Shown here piece after piece: positions 35,164 to 44,332 of a DNA stretch of 64,000 nucleotides; within the stretch, counting starts at the first letter, position 1; each line of letters begins with the position of its first letter. The notes beneath the pieces were generated by a model. The model did not search any database. It was not told where the DNA came from and worked only from the letters and a program-made list of their open reading frames with translations. The position numbers and the translations under genes are program-made. The DNA lies in contig JBGCFY010000033.1 of NCBI GenBank assembly GCA_045110315.1, forward strand, positions 58,965-122,964, in the 5' to 3' direction. The stretch is from CALFBG01 sp045110315. Its GTDB lineage: Bacteria; Bacteroidota; Bacteroidia; Chitinophagales; Saprospiraceae.

Positions 35164-36639
35164 TTATTTACAACTATTATTGATTAATTGTTGATAAAAG
35201 CGGATCACTTGTTCGTAGTTGGCAACACTAATTTGTTCATCAATCCCATGGATTCGTTTAAGATCACGCTTACTCAATTGCATTGGCGTAAAGCGAAAAA
35301 TATTCTCACTAAGCATTTCGTAATGACGACTATCTGTACCAGCAATGACGAGGGAAGGTGCCACTACGACAGCTGGAAATAATTCCTGTATGGTATTTTG
35401 AATAACATTGTAGCCAAAAGAGCTCGTACTAGACAACTTCGAAGGGTTACTCGCAAAACCTTCGCCCTCCCCTTGAGTTACCACGACACGGTCGTCGTTA
35501 ATCGTTTCCCTCAAATAGTTCATGACCGTTTCTACCGTTTCTCCTGGTAAAATCCGAAAATTAATTTTTGCAGCGGCGCTAGTCGGTAAGACATTATCGC
35601 GAATTCCGCCCCGAATCATGGTAATCGCCGTTGTGGTCCGTAGCACAGCGTTACTTGTTGGTGCTTTTGACAATTGCTTGGTAAGTAAAGGTTTGAAGAG
35701 CCACAAATTAGCAAAAATGGCTTTATACGGTAAATTCATTTCAGGACCCGTATATTCAAACAACTCTTGTGTAGCGCCATCAATCCTGGCAGGAAAGGGA
35801 TTGGCTTCTAACGTCGTCAAGGCTTTAGATAAAATGCCAATCGCTGTAGCTTGTGGCGGCATAGAAGAATGTCCTCCTTGCTCCAAGTTAACGGACAGCG
35901 TCAAAGTTGCGTAACCTTTCTCCCCTACTCCGACTAAAGCTACCGGAGCCGCTAAACCCGGTAGTGCTTCTTCCAAAATAATCGACCCTTCATCCAAAAT
36001 ATATTCAAAATCAATTCCTCGTTGCTGAAACCAAGCGACTTGACCTTGAGCACCATGCGTTCCACCAACTTCTTCGTCGTGACCAAACGCAAGATAAAGG
36101 GTGCGATTCGGTTGATAATTAGCTTTCAATAGTGCTTCAATCGCTTCTAAAATTCCAAAAACATTGAGCTTGTCGTCGAGTGTACCTCGTCCCCAAATTT
36201 CATCATTTTTAATGATACCACTGAAAGCGTCTTCGGTCCACGAACCTTTACTTGCGTCTTCCACGGGCACCACATCAGTATGTCCCATCAGTAAGACGGG
36301 TTTGAGTTTAGCATTTTTACCGGGCCATTTATAAATTAAACTAAAGTCATTGATTCGTTCTTTTTCTAATAAGGAATCGACCAGCAGATAATTGCTATCA
36401 ATGTGTTCTAGCAGCTCAACAAACATCGCTGTATCGACGCGACTCGGGTAAGAAACCGTAGCTGCACGTAGTGCTTGAGCAAAACGATCTTTGGCCATTG
36501 GGTCAACCGTAATCGGTGAAATGGAAGCTGTTTGATTTTGCTTGGAAGAGAACGTAACTGTTTTTACGATGATGATACAGAGCAAAATAAAAACAAGTAC
36601 TAATAGAAGGCGAAAAACTTTACGCAAAAAAAATTTCAT
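35164..36639 (-). CDS. M20 family metallopeptidase, membrane-anchored
   Basis: A 491-residue zinc peptidase resembling carboxypeptidase S/PM20D1. A single hydrophobic segment at residues 8-27 anchors or exports it. Metal ligands are visible: His and Asp in LLMGHTDVVP (about 118-127), the bridging Asp in WGRGTLDDKLN, and the Glu pair in AFGHDEEVGG. A dimerisation domain follows (GGHSSMPPQATAIG) and the last His ligand is in the C-terminal part (AGTDSRHYEM). It probably trims exported or imported peptides or N-acyl amino acids. It is downstream of a strong terminator, so it has its own promoter. Confidence 0.9.
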   Translation of the reverse strand: MKFFLRKVFRLLLVLVFILLCIIIVKTVTFSSKQNQTASISPITVDPMAKDRFAQALRAATVSYPSRVDTAMFVELLEHIDSNYLLVDSLLEKERINDFSLIYKWPGKNAKLKPVLLMGHTDVVPVEDASKGSWTEDAFSGIIKNDEIWGRGTLDDKLNVFGILEAIEALLKANYQPNRTLYLAFGHDEEVGGTHGAQGQVAWFQQRGIDFEYILDEGSIILEEALPGLAAPVALVGVGEKGYATLTLSVNLEQGGHSSMPPQATAIGILSKALTTLEANPFPARIDGATQELFEYTGPEMNLPYKAIFANLWLFKPLLTKQLSKAPTSNAVLRTTTAITMIRGGIRDNVLPTSAAAKINFRILPGETVETVMNYLRETINDDRVVVTQGEGEGFASNPSKLSSTSSFGYNVIQNTIQELFPAVVVAPSLVIAGTDSRHYEMLSENIFRFTPMQLSKRDLKRIHGIDEQISVANYEQVIRFYQQLINNSCK

Positions 36640-36712
36640 TAGGTCGTTCGATTTGAAGTTTTGGACAGGAGCTGATTTAGAATCATTTCATTGGCAAAGA
36701 TGCCTAAAAAAA

Positions 36713-36747
36713 CCTTGGGCAGCAAAAATATGTTTTGCTGCCCAAGG
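36713..36747 (-). terminator. Intrinsic terminator of rfbA
   Basis: CCTTGGGCAGCAAAA pairs perfectly with TTTTGCTGCCCAAGG (15 bp, 5-nt loop). On the minus strand the stem is followed by TTTTTTT (36706-36712), so it ends transcription coming from rfbA. Confidence 0.92.
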
Positions 36748-36783
36748 TATTCGTAAAAATATTCGTAAAAATATTCGTAAAAG
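36748..36783. repeat. Tandem 12-bp repeat, three copies
   Basis: TATTCGTAAAAA occurs twice and then TATTCGTAAAAG, directly between the rfbA terminator and the rfbA stop codon. A small array like this can vary in copy number. Confidence 0.85.
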
Positions 36784-36798
36784 TAGGTATTGTTCTAG

Positions 36799-37662
36799 TT
36801 ATTTTTTTAGCAAGCCTAATAAATATTCACCATATCCACTTTTGATATATTTGTTGCCTAACTTTTCTAGTTGTGCGTCATCAATAAAACCCATTTCGTA
36901 AGCGACTTCTTCGATACAACCAATCTTAAGTCCTTGTCGATCTTCGATGACTTCGATGAATTGTCCCGCTTGAATTAATGATTTGTGAGTGCCCGTATCC
37001 AGCCAAGCGACTCCTCGTCCGAGTACGCCTACTTTCAATTTTCCTTCTTTGAGGTAATGCTTGTTAACATCCGTAATTTCGTATTCTCCTCTGGGACTAG
37101 GTTCAAGATTCTTAGCAATCTCTACCACATCCCGATTGTAAAAATACAAACCAGGAACGGCATAATTTGATTTTGGCTCGCTGGGCTTTTCTTCAATGGA
37201 GAGCGCCTTAAAATCTTCGTCAAACTCTACCACACCGTAGCGCTCTGGGTCGGCTACTTGATAAGCGAAAACGATTCCGCCTTCTGGATTAGCGCTACTT
37301 TGTAACAACTCTTTTAATCCAGCTCCGTAGAAAATATTATCGCCCAAAATTAATGCGGCACTATCGTCTCCAATAAAATCTTCTCCTAAGACAAAAGCTT
37401 GTGCTAAACCGTTTGGATCATGTTGTACTTTATACGAAAAGTTACAACCAATTTCCTTTCCATCTCCGAGGAGTTTTTCAAAATTGGGTAAATCTTGAGG
37501 CGTGGAAATGATTAAAATATCTCTAATTCCTGCCGTCATTAAAGTAGATAGCGGATAGTAAATCATCGGCTTATCGTAGACGGGCATCATTTGTTTGCTA
37601 ACCGCAAGCGTTAAGGGATATAATCGAGTCCCCAAACCTCCGGCGAGTATTATTCCTTTCAT
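36799..37662 (-). CDS. rfbA: Glucose-1-phosphate thymidylyltransferase
   Basis: A 287-residue enzyme that makes dTDP-glucose from dTTP and glucose 1-phosphate, the first step of dTDP-rhamnose and related sugar synthesis. The nucleotide-binding GGLGTRLYPLT is at residues 8-18 after MKGIILA; KQMMPVYDKPMIYYPLS, LILGDNIFYG and YEITDVNKHYL are family signatures. ATG 37662 gives the standard start; an ATG 18 bp upstream is less likely. No rfbBCD genes are adjacent, so the pathway is split. A strong terminator follows. Confidence 0.95.
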   Translation of the reverse strand: MKGIILAGGLGTRLYPLTLAVSKQMMPVYDKPMIYYPLSTLMTAGIRDILIISTPQDLPNFEKLLGDGKEIGCNFSYKVQHDPNGLAQAFVLGEDFIGDDSAALILGDNIFYGAGLKELLQSSANPEGGIVFAYQVADPERYGVVEFDEDFKALSIEEKPSEPKSNYAVPGLYFYNRDVVEIAKNLEPSPRGEYEITDVNKHYLKEGKLKVGVLGRGVAWLDTGTHKSLIQAGQFIEVIEDRQGLKIGCIEEVAYEMGFIDDAQLEKLGNKYIKSGYGEYLLGLLKK

Positions 37663-37728
37663 TGTTCTATTTTTATCCAATCAGTATTATAGTAATGGTA
37701 GATAGTCTATACCAATCTTATATCATGC

Positions 37729-37736
37729 CAAATATA
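37729..37736 (-). promoter_or_regulatory. Predicted -7 element upstream of rfbA
   Basis: On the minus strand TATATTTG fits TAnnTTTG, about 67 bp before the start codon. The -33 TTG is at a short spacing (15 bp), so confidence is limited. Confidence 0.35.
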
Positions 37737-37802
37737 ACTTTGATCATTTACCAAGAGGGGATAAGTGGAATAGCCTACAAGACTAATCCATGAATTGAGG
37801 AG

Positions 37803-38180
37803 CTACTGTTTGGCTAAAGCGATGTCTTGAAAAATCTTTTTAATCCGCAGAATAAGCTCGTTGGGTTTGAATGGCTTAGTAACGAAATCGTTCGCTCCCA
37901 TTCGGAAAGCTTCGAGGACTGTATCGTCGTGTTCTAAGGCAGAAATAATAATGATGGGAATCTCCAATTGTAATTCGTTACGAACGTAATTGATTAATTC
38001 TAAACCAGTGACGTATGGCATCATAATATCTGCAACGACTAAATCTGGTGCTTCGGTTTTTAAGATTTCTAGCGCTAACTTACCATTTTTTGCCCGCATA
38101 ATTTCGTAGCCGTGCTTTCGCAAGCGAAATTCTAATGCAGTCAACATAATTTCTTCGTCTTCGCAAATGAGAATTTTCAT
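37803..38180 (-). CDS. Single-domain response regulator
   Basis: A 125-residue receiver domain with no output domain. Acidic pocket in ICEDEE (7-10), phosphoacceptor Asp51 in VVADIMMP, conserved Lys in FVTKPFKP (about 104). It is the last gene of a minus-strand set with a hybrid kinase and a stand-alone Hpt protein, the phosphate presumably flowing kinase receiver to Hpt to this regulator. Output is likely through protein-protein contact. The gap to the Hpt gene is 78 bp. Confidence 0.93.
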   Translation of the reverse strand: MKILICEDEEIMLTALEFRLRKHGYEIMRAKNGKLALEILKTEAPDLVVADIMMPYVTGLELINYVRNELQLEIPIIIISALEHDDTVLEAFRMGANDFVTKPFKPNELILRIKKIFQDIALAKQ

Positions 38181-38258
38181 AAAATTCTTTATAACTTAAG
38201 TGATTGGATGCTAAGTAGTACATCCTGCAAACCTTAAAGATATAAAGAAATTTTGATA

Positions 38259-38618
38259 TCAAAGTACGGAATGTACTCGTTTTAGCTCCTCCATCACTTG
38301 CGGAAGCATATTTTCCAAGGTTTCTATGTGAGCTGGAATGGCATTTAATTCCCTTTCTGCCTTCACATTTTCCTCAATATTCTTGTTGGCTTCCGTCATA
38401 GACTCATTCCCCACAAAAGATAAAGTGGACTTCATCTTATGACTCACAGAACCCAACTCCTGCCAATTCGCTCCATCTAACAAAGCACGCATCGCATTGA
38501 TCTCTGTTGGTAATTCTTCGAAAAGCATTTCTAACATCACTTTCTTCATTGAATCATCTCCATCTGACATCAAGTTGAGGTACGATAAATCGATGTGCGC
38601 AAAACTCTTATCATTCAT
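38259..38618 (-). CDS. Histidine phosphotransfer (Hpt) protein
   Basis: A 119-residue four-helix Hpt domain. The phosphorylatable His60 is in the signature SVSHKMKSTLSFVG. ATG 38618 overlaps the kinase stop codon by 8 bp (ATGAATGA), which indicates translational coupling; upstream in-frame ATGs lie inside the kinase gene. It should relay phosphate between the hybrid kinase's C-terminal receiver and the single-domain response regulator downstream. Confidence 0.9.
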   Translation of the reverse strand: MNDKSFAHIDLSYLNLMSDGDDSMKKVMLEMLFEELPTEINAMRALLDGANWQELGSVSHKMKSTLSFVGNESMTEANKNIEENVKAERELNAIPAHIETLENMLPQVMEELKRVHSVL

Positions 38619-41004
38619 TCGGTCGGTTGTTTTGATTAACATATTTAGCAATTTTATGAAATAATTGTTCCGGTTCAAAAGGTTTTAAAACAAAATCATC
38701 CATCCCATATTCTTTAAACTTTTCATCTTTCGCAATATGAGCGTGAGCAGTCATCGCCAAAATCGGCATCGTAGCAATCTCTGTCGGCATATTTTTTCGA
38801 ATATAGTCGGTTGTTTCATAACCGTCCATGATCGGCATTTGAATATCCATTAAAATGATATCGAAGCGTTCTTTTTCTAAGATTTCAATTGCAATCTTGC
38901 CATTGTCCGCAATCGTCACTTCAATACTTTCCCACTGTCGTTCCAAGGTTTTACGCGCAACAATTTGATTCATTTTATGATCTTCTACGAGTAACAAACG
39001 CAAGGGTTGATCTTGGTTGAGTTCTTCCATCGTTTCATCTTCGATGTTGTTACTACCAATATCTGATTGTTTTCCTAATTCAAATACTAAGTCAAAAAAG
39101 AATGTGGAGCCTTCGCCCAATTTACTCGTTGCATTGATTCTTCCACCTTGCTGATCTACCAAGTTTTTAGCAATTGATAAACCCAAGCCTGTCCCTTCGT
39201 ACAGTCTTTCTTTGGATCGAATCCGAGTAAATGTTTCAAAGATTGCATCCAGCTTATCTTCTGGAATTCCAATTCCAGAATCTTCCACTTCAAATTTGAT
39301 CTGCACACTATCGTTGATCGCACTCCAATGCTTCACACGCACCGCGATGTGTCCGTGATCCGTAAATTTAACTGCATTTCCAACGAGATTGTATAAAATT
39401 TGATTGAGGCGGAGTTTATCTCCTTTGATGAATTGTGGTACTTCTGGTTCTATTTCTAAGGTAAAAGATAGATCCTTTTCGTTGATCTTATATTGCATGA
39501 CGTTGACCAAATTATCGAGTAATTCCTTGAGGTCAAAGTCTGCGTGTTCGAAAGCTAACTTTCCATTTTGGATCGTTGAAATTTCGAGAATATCGTTAAT
39601 AATTCCCAGAAGAATCTCGGAGGACTGTTTGATTGAATTGATTAAATTCTTTTGTTCGGGTCCCAATTCCGTTTTGATCATCAGGTTACTCATTCCGAGT
39701 ACAGCATTCATCGGCGTCCGCATTTCGTGACTGACACTTGCGATGAATTGTTCCTTCATCTTGGCCGATTGCTGAGCGATATCTCTTGCTTTTCGAAGTT
39801 CCTCCGCTTGCTTATTTTCGGTAATATCCCGAACGATGACACTGTAGCCTTCAAAATTATCTACCGTTACTTTATTCGCCGTGATTAGACAATAGCGTAC
39901 TTTTTCTTCTTTGGAATGGATTTCAATTTCGAAATCTTTTATATTTTCTTCCGCCTTTAATTTTTGTAGAAATAGGTGGCGCTGCTCCTCGGGTTGAAAA
40001 AGACCGTAAACGTTCAGCGACGCCAACTCTTCCTTTGGATATCCCAGCAAATGAACCGTCGATTGGTTGTAGTCCTCTAACGTTCCACCTAAGTTGCAAA
40101 TAAAAATAGCATCCTTAGATTTAGAAAAAATATCTTGGTATCGTTCTTGACTTTTGCGTAATTCTTGCTCCGCTAATTTACGCTCCGTGATATCTTGGAT
40201 GATTCCCGTGAGCACCAAATGGTTTTCTGCGTTTTTATTCGCTCGACATTCGATGAAGCTAAAACGCAATTGTCCATCCGCGCCTTGAATTTTAACGTCT
40301 CGCTTGACTACTTTATTAATGATGGTCTCTTCGTGAATTTCATTAAATAAACTAAACGGACAATTGAAATCTTGTAACTCTTCCAAGCTATTCGCCGTTT
40401 TGCGAGGAGAAACTCCAAAAATACGATAGACTTCATCCGAAGCCGTAAATTCCTTGGTTACAGGAATATATTCCCAGTTTCCAATCCGAGCAATGCGCTG
40501 TGTTTCTTCCAAACGCTGTAGCACACTATTTCTTTCAATTGAATACCGTAGTGATTTAGCTAATAAATCTGCGTCAAAAGCACCTTTGATCAAAAAGTCT
40601 TGTGCTCCCGCTTTCACTGCTTTGACCCCTAGACTTTTATCCGATAAACCTGTTAGTACGATAACATTATTATCAGGACACCGATCAAGTAATTGCTCTA
40701 GCGTTTCGAATCCTCTACTATCCGGTAAAGTCAAATCTAATAATACCGCGGCATAGTCTCCCTCTTCTTCCAGAATACGAATTCCTTCCGCCAATGTCGT
40801 TTTGTTCGTAATTCGGCAGTTCAGCAAATCTGATTCTCCCAACAAGAGCTCTACTAAACGAGCATCCCCAGGATTATCTTCTATCAGTAGAATTTTGTTA
40901 TAAGCTGCCTCGTAGTTGGATTGATCCTCATACATAGTCGTTGCCTCATTCGAGGTATTGTTATCGGAGTTGTTAATTCCTTCCGGATAAGCTTTATTTT
41001 CCAA
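38611..41004 (-). CDS. Hybrid sensor histidine kinase with N- and C-terminal receiver domains
   Basis: A 797-residue cytoplasmic kinase without obvious membrane segments. Domains in order: receiver 1 (about 37-155, Asp in LLDLTLPD), PAS 1 (about 165-270), PAS 2 (about 285-395, IFICNLGGTLEDYNQS), HisKA with the His in FIASVSHEMRTPMN (about 415), HATPase (NLVGNAVKFTDHG, DSGIGIPEDKLD, GTGLGLSIAKNLV) and receiver 2 (about 668-785, Asp in ILMDIQMP). The N-terminal receiver suggests it is itself the target of another kinase. It is translationally coupled to the Hpt gene, with the response regulator next, forming a complete relay. The signal is unknown. Confidence 0.93.
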   Translation of the reverse strand: MENKAYPEGINNSDNNTSNEATTMYEDQSNYEAAYNKILLIEDNPGDARLVELLLGESDLLNCRITNKTTLAEGIRILEEEGDYAAVLLDLTLPDSRGFETLEQLLDRCPDNNVIVLTGLSDKSLGVKAVKAGAQDFLIKGAFDADLLAKSLRYSIERNSVLQRLEETQRIARIGNWEYIPVTKEFTASDEVYRIFGVSPRKTANSLEELQDFNCPFSLFNEIHEETIINKVVKRDVKIQGADGQLRFSFIECRANKNAENHLVLTGIIQDITERKLAEQELRKSQERYQDIFSKSKDAIFICNLGGTLEDYNQSTVHLLGYPKEELASLNVYGLFQPEEQRHLFLQKLKAEENIKDFEIEIHSKEEKVRYCLITANKVTVDNFEGYSVIVRDITENKQAEELRKARDIAQQSAKMKEQFIASVSHEMRTPMNAVLGMSNLMIKTELGPEQKNLINSIKQSSEILLGIINDILEISTIQNGKLAFEHADFDLKELLDNLVNVMQYKINEKDLSFTLEIEPEVPQFIKGDKLRLNQILYNLVGNAVKFTDHGHIAVRVKHWSAINDSVQIKFEVEDSGIGIPEDKLDAIFETFTRIRSKERLYEGTGLGLSIAKNLVDQQGGRINATSKLGEGSTFFFDLVFELGKQSDIGSNNIEDETMEELNQDQPLRLLLVEDHKMNQIVARKTLERQWESIEVTIADNGKIAIEILEKERFDIILMDIQMPIMDGYETTDYIRKNMPTEIATMPILAMTAHAHIAKDEKFKEYGMDDFVLKPFEPEQLFHKIAKYVNQNNRPNE

Positions 41005-41121
41005 AATGTTAGAGTTATGACCCTTTGACCACGCTCGTACCGCTTGTCAAAGAGTGTAAGTTATTGAACATTAATCTAATGTATTCTTTATCAAGGCTAT
41101 GTCAATAGGAAGGAGCCTTAT

Positions 41122-41469
41122 TTACTTACGAGGAAGAAATACAAAAGTTGCACCAATATCTGCGATTACAAAGAAGCAAAGGAAGTTTTTTGTATCTTTA
41201 TAAATCGACTTAAAGTTTTCTAACTTTTCGGTTTCAATGAGTTGACGTGCCACAAACTCTTCTAAAGTAGAGGCATTAATTGACCATTTTCCATCAAAAC
41301 TATTCTTTTCCCCCAGCGGAATTCCCAATTGAATCTCTTGCTGGCTCAGTACCAAAATAGGATATTCCGATACATTTTCATTCTGAATGGTATCTATCGC
41401 TTGCCCTAACATTTTCCGATAGGGCGCTAAAGTAGTTTCTAGTGATTTTAGTAAAACTTCTACTGCCAT
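41122..41469 (-). CDS. Conserved hypothetical protein, small
   Basis: A 115-residue soluble protein (MAVEVLLKSLETTLAPYRKMLGQA...) with a helical first third and a hydrophobic beta-like C-terminus (FLCFFVIADIGATFVFLPRK). No catalytic motif is visible and I do not recognise a family. It lies about 100 bp from each neighbour (rlmD upstream, hybrid kinase downstream) on the same strand and may be transcribed with rlmD. Confidence 0.65.
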   Translation of the reverse strand: MAVEVLLKSLETTLAPYRKMLGQAIDTIQNENVSEYPILVLSQQEIQLGIPLGEKNSFDGKWSINASTLEEFVARQLIETEKLENFKSIYKDTKNFLCFFVIADIGATFVFLPRK

Positions 41470-41568
41470 GCGATTTTTTTTTAATAATAATTAGCGTTTA
41501 ATTAGACTTTACGTCAAACGAAATGCTTATAAGTGCTTGTACAAAACTGGTTTAACATTCAAAAGAAT

Positions 41569-42996
41569 TTAAACCGTTGCTGACTTTAAAACGAGTAAGG
41601 CTACATTTTCTACGTGGTGTGTATGTGGAAACATATCTACGGCTCGTGATTTTACAACACGGTATTTTTCTGCCAATAGGCTAAGGTCACGCGCTTGAGT
41701 AGCCGGGTTACAACTTACATAAACAATTTTAGGCGCAGCAAGTTCTAATAATATTCCAATAACTTCTTTGTGCATACCGGCTCTCGGCGGATCCGTCACG
41801 ACTACATCAGGCTTTCCATGTTGTTGTGCGAAGTCCGTTGTCAAAATATCTTTGACATCACCAGCATAAAAAACGGCATTGTCTATTTCGTTCAAAGCCA
41901 TATTATCTTTAGCATCTTCGATCGCTTGAGCAATTTCTTCAATCCCTACAACTTGCTGACAATGCTTTGCCAAATAAAGGGCGATGCTTCCCAAGCCAGT
42001 ATACAAATCATAGACATTTTCGGTACCTTGCAAATCTGCGAATTCAGCTACGACATCAAACAATCGCGCCGCTTGTAAACTATTCGTTTGAAAAAAGGAT
42101 TTTGGTCCAATTCTAAATCGGACTTCGCCTAATTTCTCTTCGATCCACGGCGTACCGTGAAATAAATTCATTTCCAAATCCATCATAAAATCATTCATCT
42201 TTGGATTGATGCAATAATAAATGGAATTGAGTTGGGGGAATTTTTCTTGAATCGCACCGAGATAGCCTTGGATTTTTTCTGGGTCATTTTCGAAAAAGCT
42301 CACTATCAGCATCGTTTCTCCTAAGCTACTGATCCGTACGATCATATGACGCAACATCCCTGCGCGATTTCGAATATCGTAGAATGCTAAACCCTGTTTG
42401 ATCGCAAGATCCCGCATTGTGTTTCTTAAATCGTTAGAAATTCCACCTTGCAAATGACAGTGCCGAACATCCACAATTTTGTCAAAAGATCCCGGAGGGT
42501 GAAAACCCAAAACTTCTTGTTGATTGCTCAAGCTTTCATCGCTTAACTCTTCACTTGTTAACCAACGACGATTAGAGAAGGAAAACTCTAATTTATTGCG
42601 ATAGTAACTCGTCTCCGTTGCAGATAAAATCGGATAAAAGCCTTCTTCGGGTTCAATTTTACCAATTCTACGAAAAGCATTATGCACCACCAACTCTTTA
42701 TGTTTAATCTGTGCCTCGTAACTCAGGTGTTGCCACTTACAACCTCCACAAACCCCAAAGTGCTCACAAATTGGTTCAACGCGATCTTCCGAATACTTGT
42801 GAATCGTTTGTGCCATTCCTTGCATAAAACCTTTACGCTTACGTAAAACTAGCACGTCAACGACGTCACCCGGCACCACTTTATCTACAAAAACGACTTG
42901 CCCTTCTTGATTTCGTCCGACGGATTTGCCTTTATCTGCGATTCCTGTGATTTCTACCTTCTCTAATACTATTTTCTTCTTCTTCCTTCTTCCCAT
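41569..42996 (-). CDS. rlmD: 23S rRNA (uracil-5-)-methyltransferase RlmD
   Basis: A 475-residue SAM-dependent m5U methyltransferase of the RumA family. An N-terminal TRAM domain (VEKVEITGIADKGKSVGR-type, residues 8-65), Fe-S cysteines CEHFGVCGGC (about 80) with the fourth in VRHCHLQG, SAM site YDLYTGLGSIALYLA (about 325), DPPRAGMHK and the catalytic Cys in YVSCNPATQARDL (about 430). By family the target is 23S U1939, but Bacteroidota can have several paralogues, so the exact uridine is inferred. Confidence 0.9.
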   Translation of the reverse strand: MGRRKKKKIVLEKVEITGIADKGKSVGRNQEGQVVFVDKVVPGDVVDVLVLRKRKGFMQGMAQTIHKYSEDRVEPICEHFGVCGGCKWQHLSYEAQIKHKELVVHNAFRRIGKIEPEEGFYPILSATETSYYRNKLEFSFSNRRWLTSEELSDESLSNQQEVLGFHPPGSFDKIVDVRHCHLQGGISNDLRNTMRDLAIKQGLAFYDIRNRAGMLRHMIVRISSLGETMLIVSFFENDPEKIQGYLGAIQEKFPQLNSIYYCINPKMNDFMMDLEMNLFHGTPWIEEKLGEVRFRIGPKSFFQTNSLQAARLFDVVAEFADLQGTENVYDLYTGLGSIALYLAKHCQQVVGIEEIAQAIEDAKDNMALNEIDNAVFYAGDVKDILTTDFAQQHGKPDVVVTDPPRAGMHKEVIGILLELAAPKIVYVSCNPATQARDLSLLAEKYRVVKSRAVDMFPHTHHVENVALLVLKSATV

Positions 42997-43065
42997 TTTT
43001 TTTTATTAAACGGCTCCGTAAGCCATATTTTTCGCTGAACAATAATTTTCGCTGCAAATTTACGA

Positions 43066-43797
43066 TTATCTAGTCAAGACGATGTAGTCTCGAATCAAAG
43101 TTTTCAAAAAAGCGATTTTATCCACTGGTTTTTCTACCACATCTAACTGCTCGACCAACTGCTCGACTAAGTCATTAACCACTGATCGGTGAGCAGGATT
43201 GCGATAGCGGCGATATCTCGTAATGATATTTTTGATGAGCAACATATCTTTTTCGCTCAAGCGCCTCACTTCTGGATAACTCGGTTCGTAGTCTTCCAAA
43301 GAATTAATTTTGAGGATATCTTCGAGTCGAAATCGCAAGTTGAATTTTATTTTAATGACTGCTGTATTAGCTGTCATATCGCCTAAGCGTTGACTTTTTG
43401 CCGAAGAACTCACTAATAAAGCTGCGAGTACACCGCCCGACAAGATCGTATCCACCAAGTGAAAAACAGCCCGCAATAGATAGTCACTCAATCCTGGTTC
43501 TTGTCCATCCAAGCGTACCACTTTAATCCCCAGTGCTTTCTTCCCCCAAGATTGACCGTCCGCTACAATTTCTGACATCAATTGATAAAAAATAAAAATA
43601 GCGATGGGCAAAAACTGATAAAAAGTACTAATAGAAGCACCATTGTCAAAACCACCGAGTAGGCTCAGAAAGACCAACATATAAATCGTTCCCACGATGA
43701 GGCAATCAATGAAGAAAGACAGAAAACGATCTCTCAAAGTAGCCAGTTCGTACTCAATGGTAACATTTTGGGTGGTGGTAATTTCTATCGTTCGCAT
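43066..43797 (-). CDS. RDD family membrane protein
   Basis: A 243-residue protein with an RDD domain in the first ~150 residues (ATLRDRFLSFFIDCLIVGTIYM, LMSEIVADGQSWGKKALGIKVVRLDG, LRAVFHLVDTILSGGVLAALL, QRLGDMTANTAVI) giving two to three membrane helices, and a soluble C-terminal helical tail of ~90 residues. Function is unknown. It is divergent from the SpoIIM/DUF4129/DUF4350/MoxR/DUF58 operon; RDD and SpoIIM genes are regularly neighbours of MoxR in this arrangement. Confidence 0.85.
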   Translation of the reverse strand: MRTIEITTTQNVTIEYELATLRDRFLSFFIDCLIVGTIYMLVFLSLLGGFDNGASISTFYQFLPIAIFIFYQLMSEIVADGQSWGKKALGIKVVRLDGQEPGLSDYLLRAVFHLVDTILSGGVLAALLVSSSAKSQRLGDMTANTAVIKIKFNLRFRLEDILKINSLEDYEPSYPEVRRLSEKDMLLIKNIITRYRRYRNPAHRSVVNDLVEQLVEQLDVVEKPVDKIAFLKTLIRDYIVLTR

Positions 43798-44332
43798 AGA
43801 TCGAATTCCTATTGATGGGTGTTTTAATTTTCTTTTGTAACTTTTATAAACAACTTCACGGCTAATACACGTTGCAATAAATAATACTTCATTGTAATGT
43901 TTCCTGCATTTAATTTAGACCGCAAAAATGATTCCTTTTGCTTACCAGCACTTAAAGGTACGATCCTTTCGTCATTCAAATTAAATAAACATTTGTATTT
44001 ATACGATTTTTTTGCTAAAATGTGTTTTTAATCTTGGAGCTGGTTTAAAAGCTAAGGACTATTCTTTTTTTTATAAAAAAGGTACCATCCTGAAAATTTA
44101 GACGAATCTCCTTCCGTAATATTTTTTTTGAACAAATAATATAAAGCCTAGTAGGTCATCAAGTTTAATCCTTTGAAAACGATAAAGCTGTTTTGAAAAA
44201 AGTAAACCTAAGCTTATCTCAAACTTCGATCACCTCAAGTGTCTCTTTAAAAATCCAAGTGCTCCGCTGTCATAACTACTTTACAGCTCCTTGGCGAAAA
44301 TTTAAATATACGCTACGAAACGATTCAGCTCC
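43798..44332. other. Divergent promoter region between RDD and SpoIIM genes
   Basis: 535 bp, AT-rich, without a credible gene. Short open frames here overlap the SpoIIM start and lack protein-like composition. A degenerate copy of the dispersed motif (TTTTATAAACAACTTC) is at 43842-43857, 40-55 bp before the RDD start. Confidence 0.5.

Noticed and set aside
36542..36901. Plus-strand frame crossing the M20 peptidase start, terminator and rfbA 3' end
   Set aside because: It reads through a 15-bp terminator stem and the 12-bp tandem repeats, whose translation (RKNIRKNIRK) is an artefact of the repeats.
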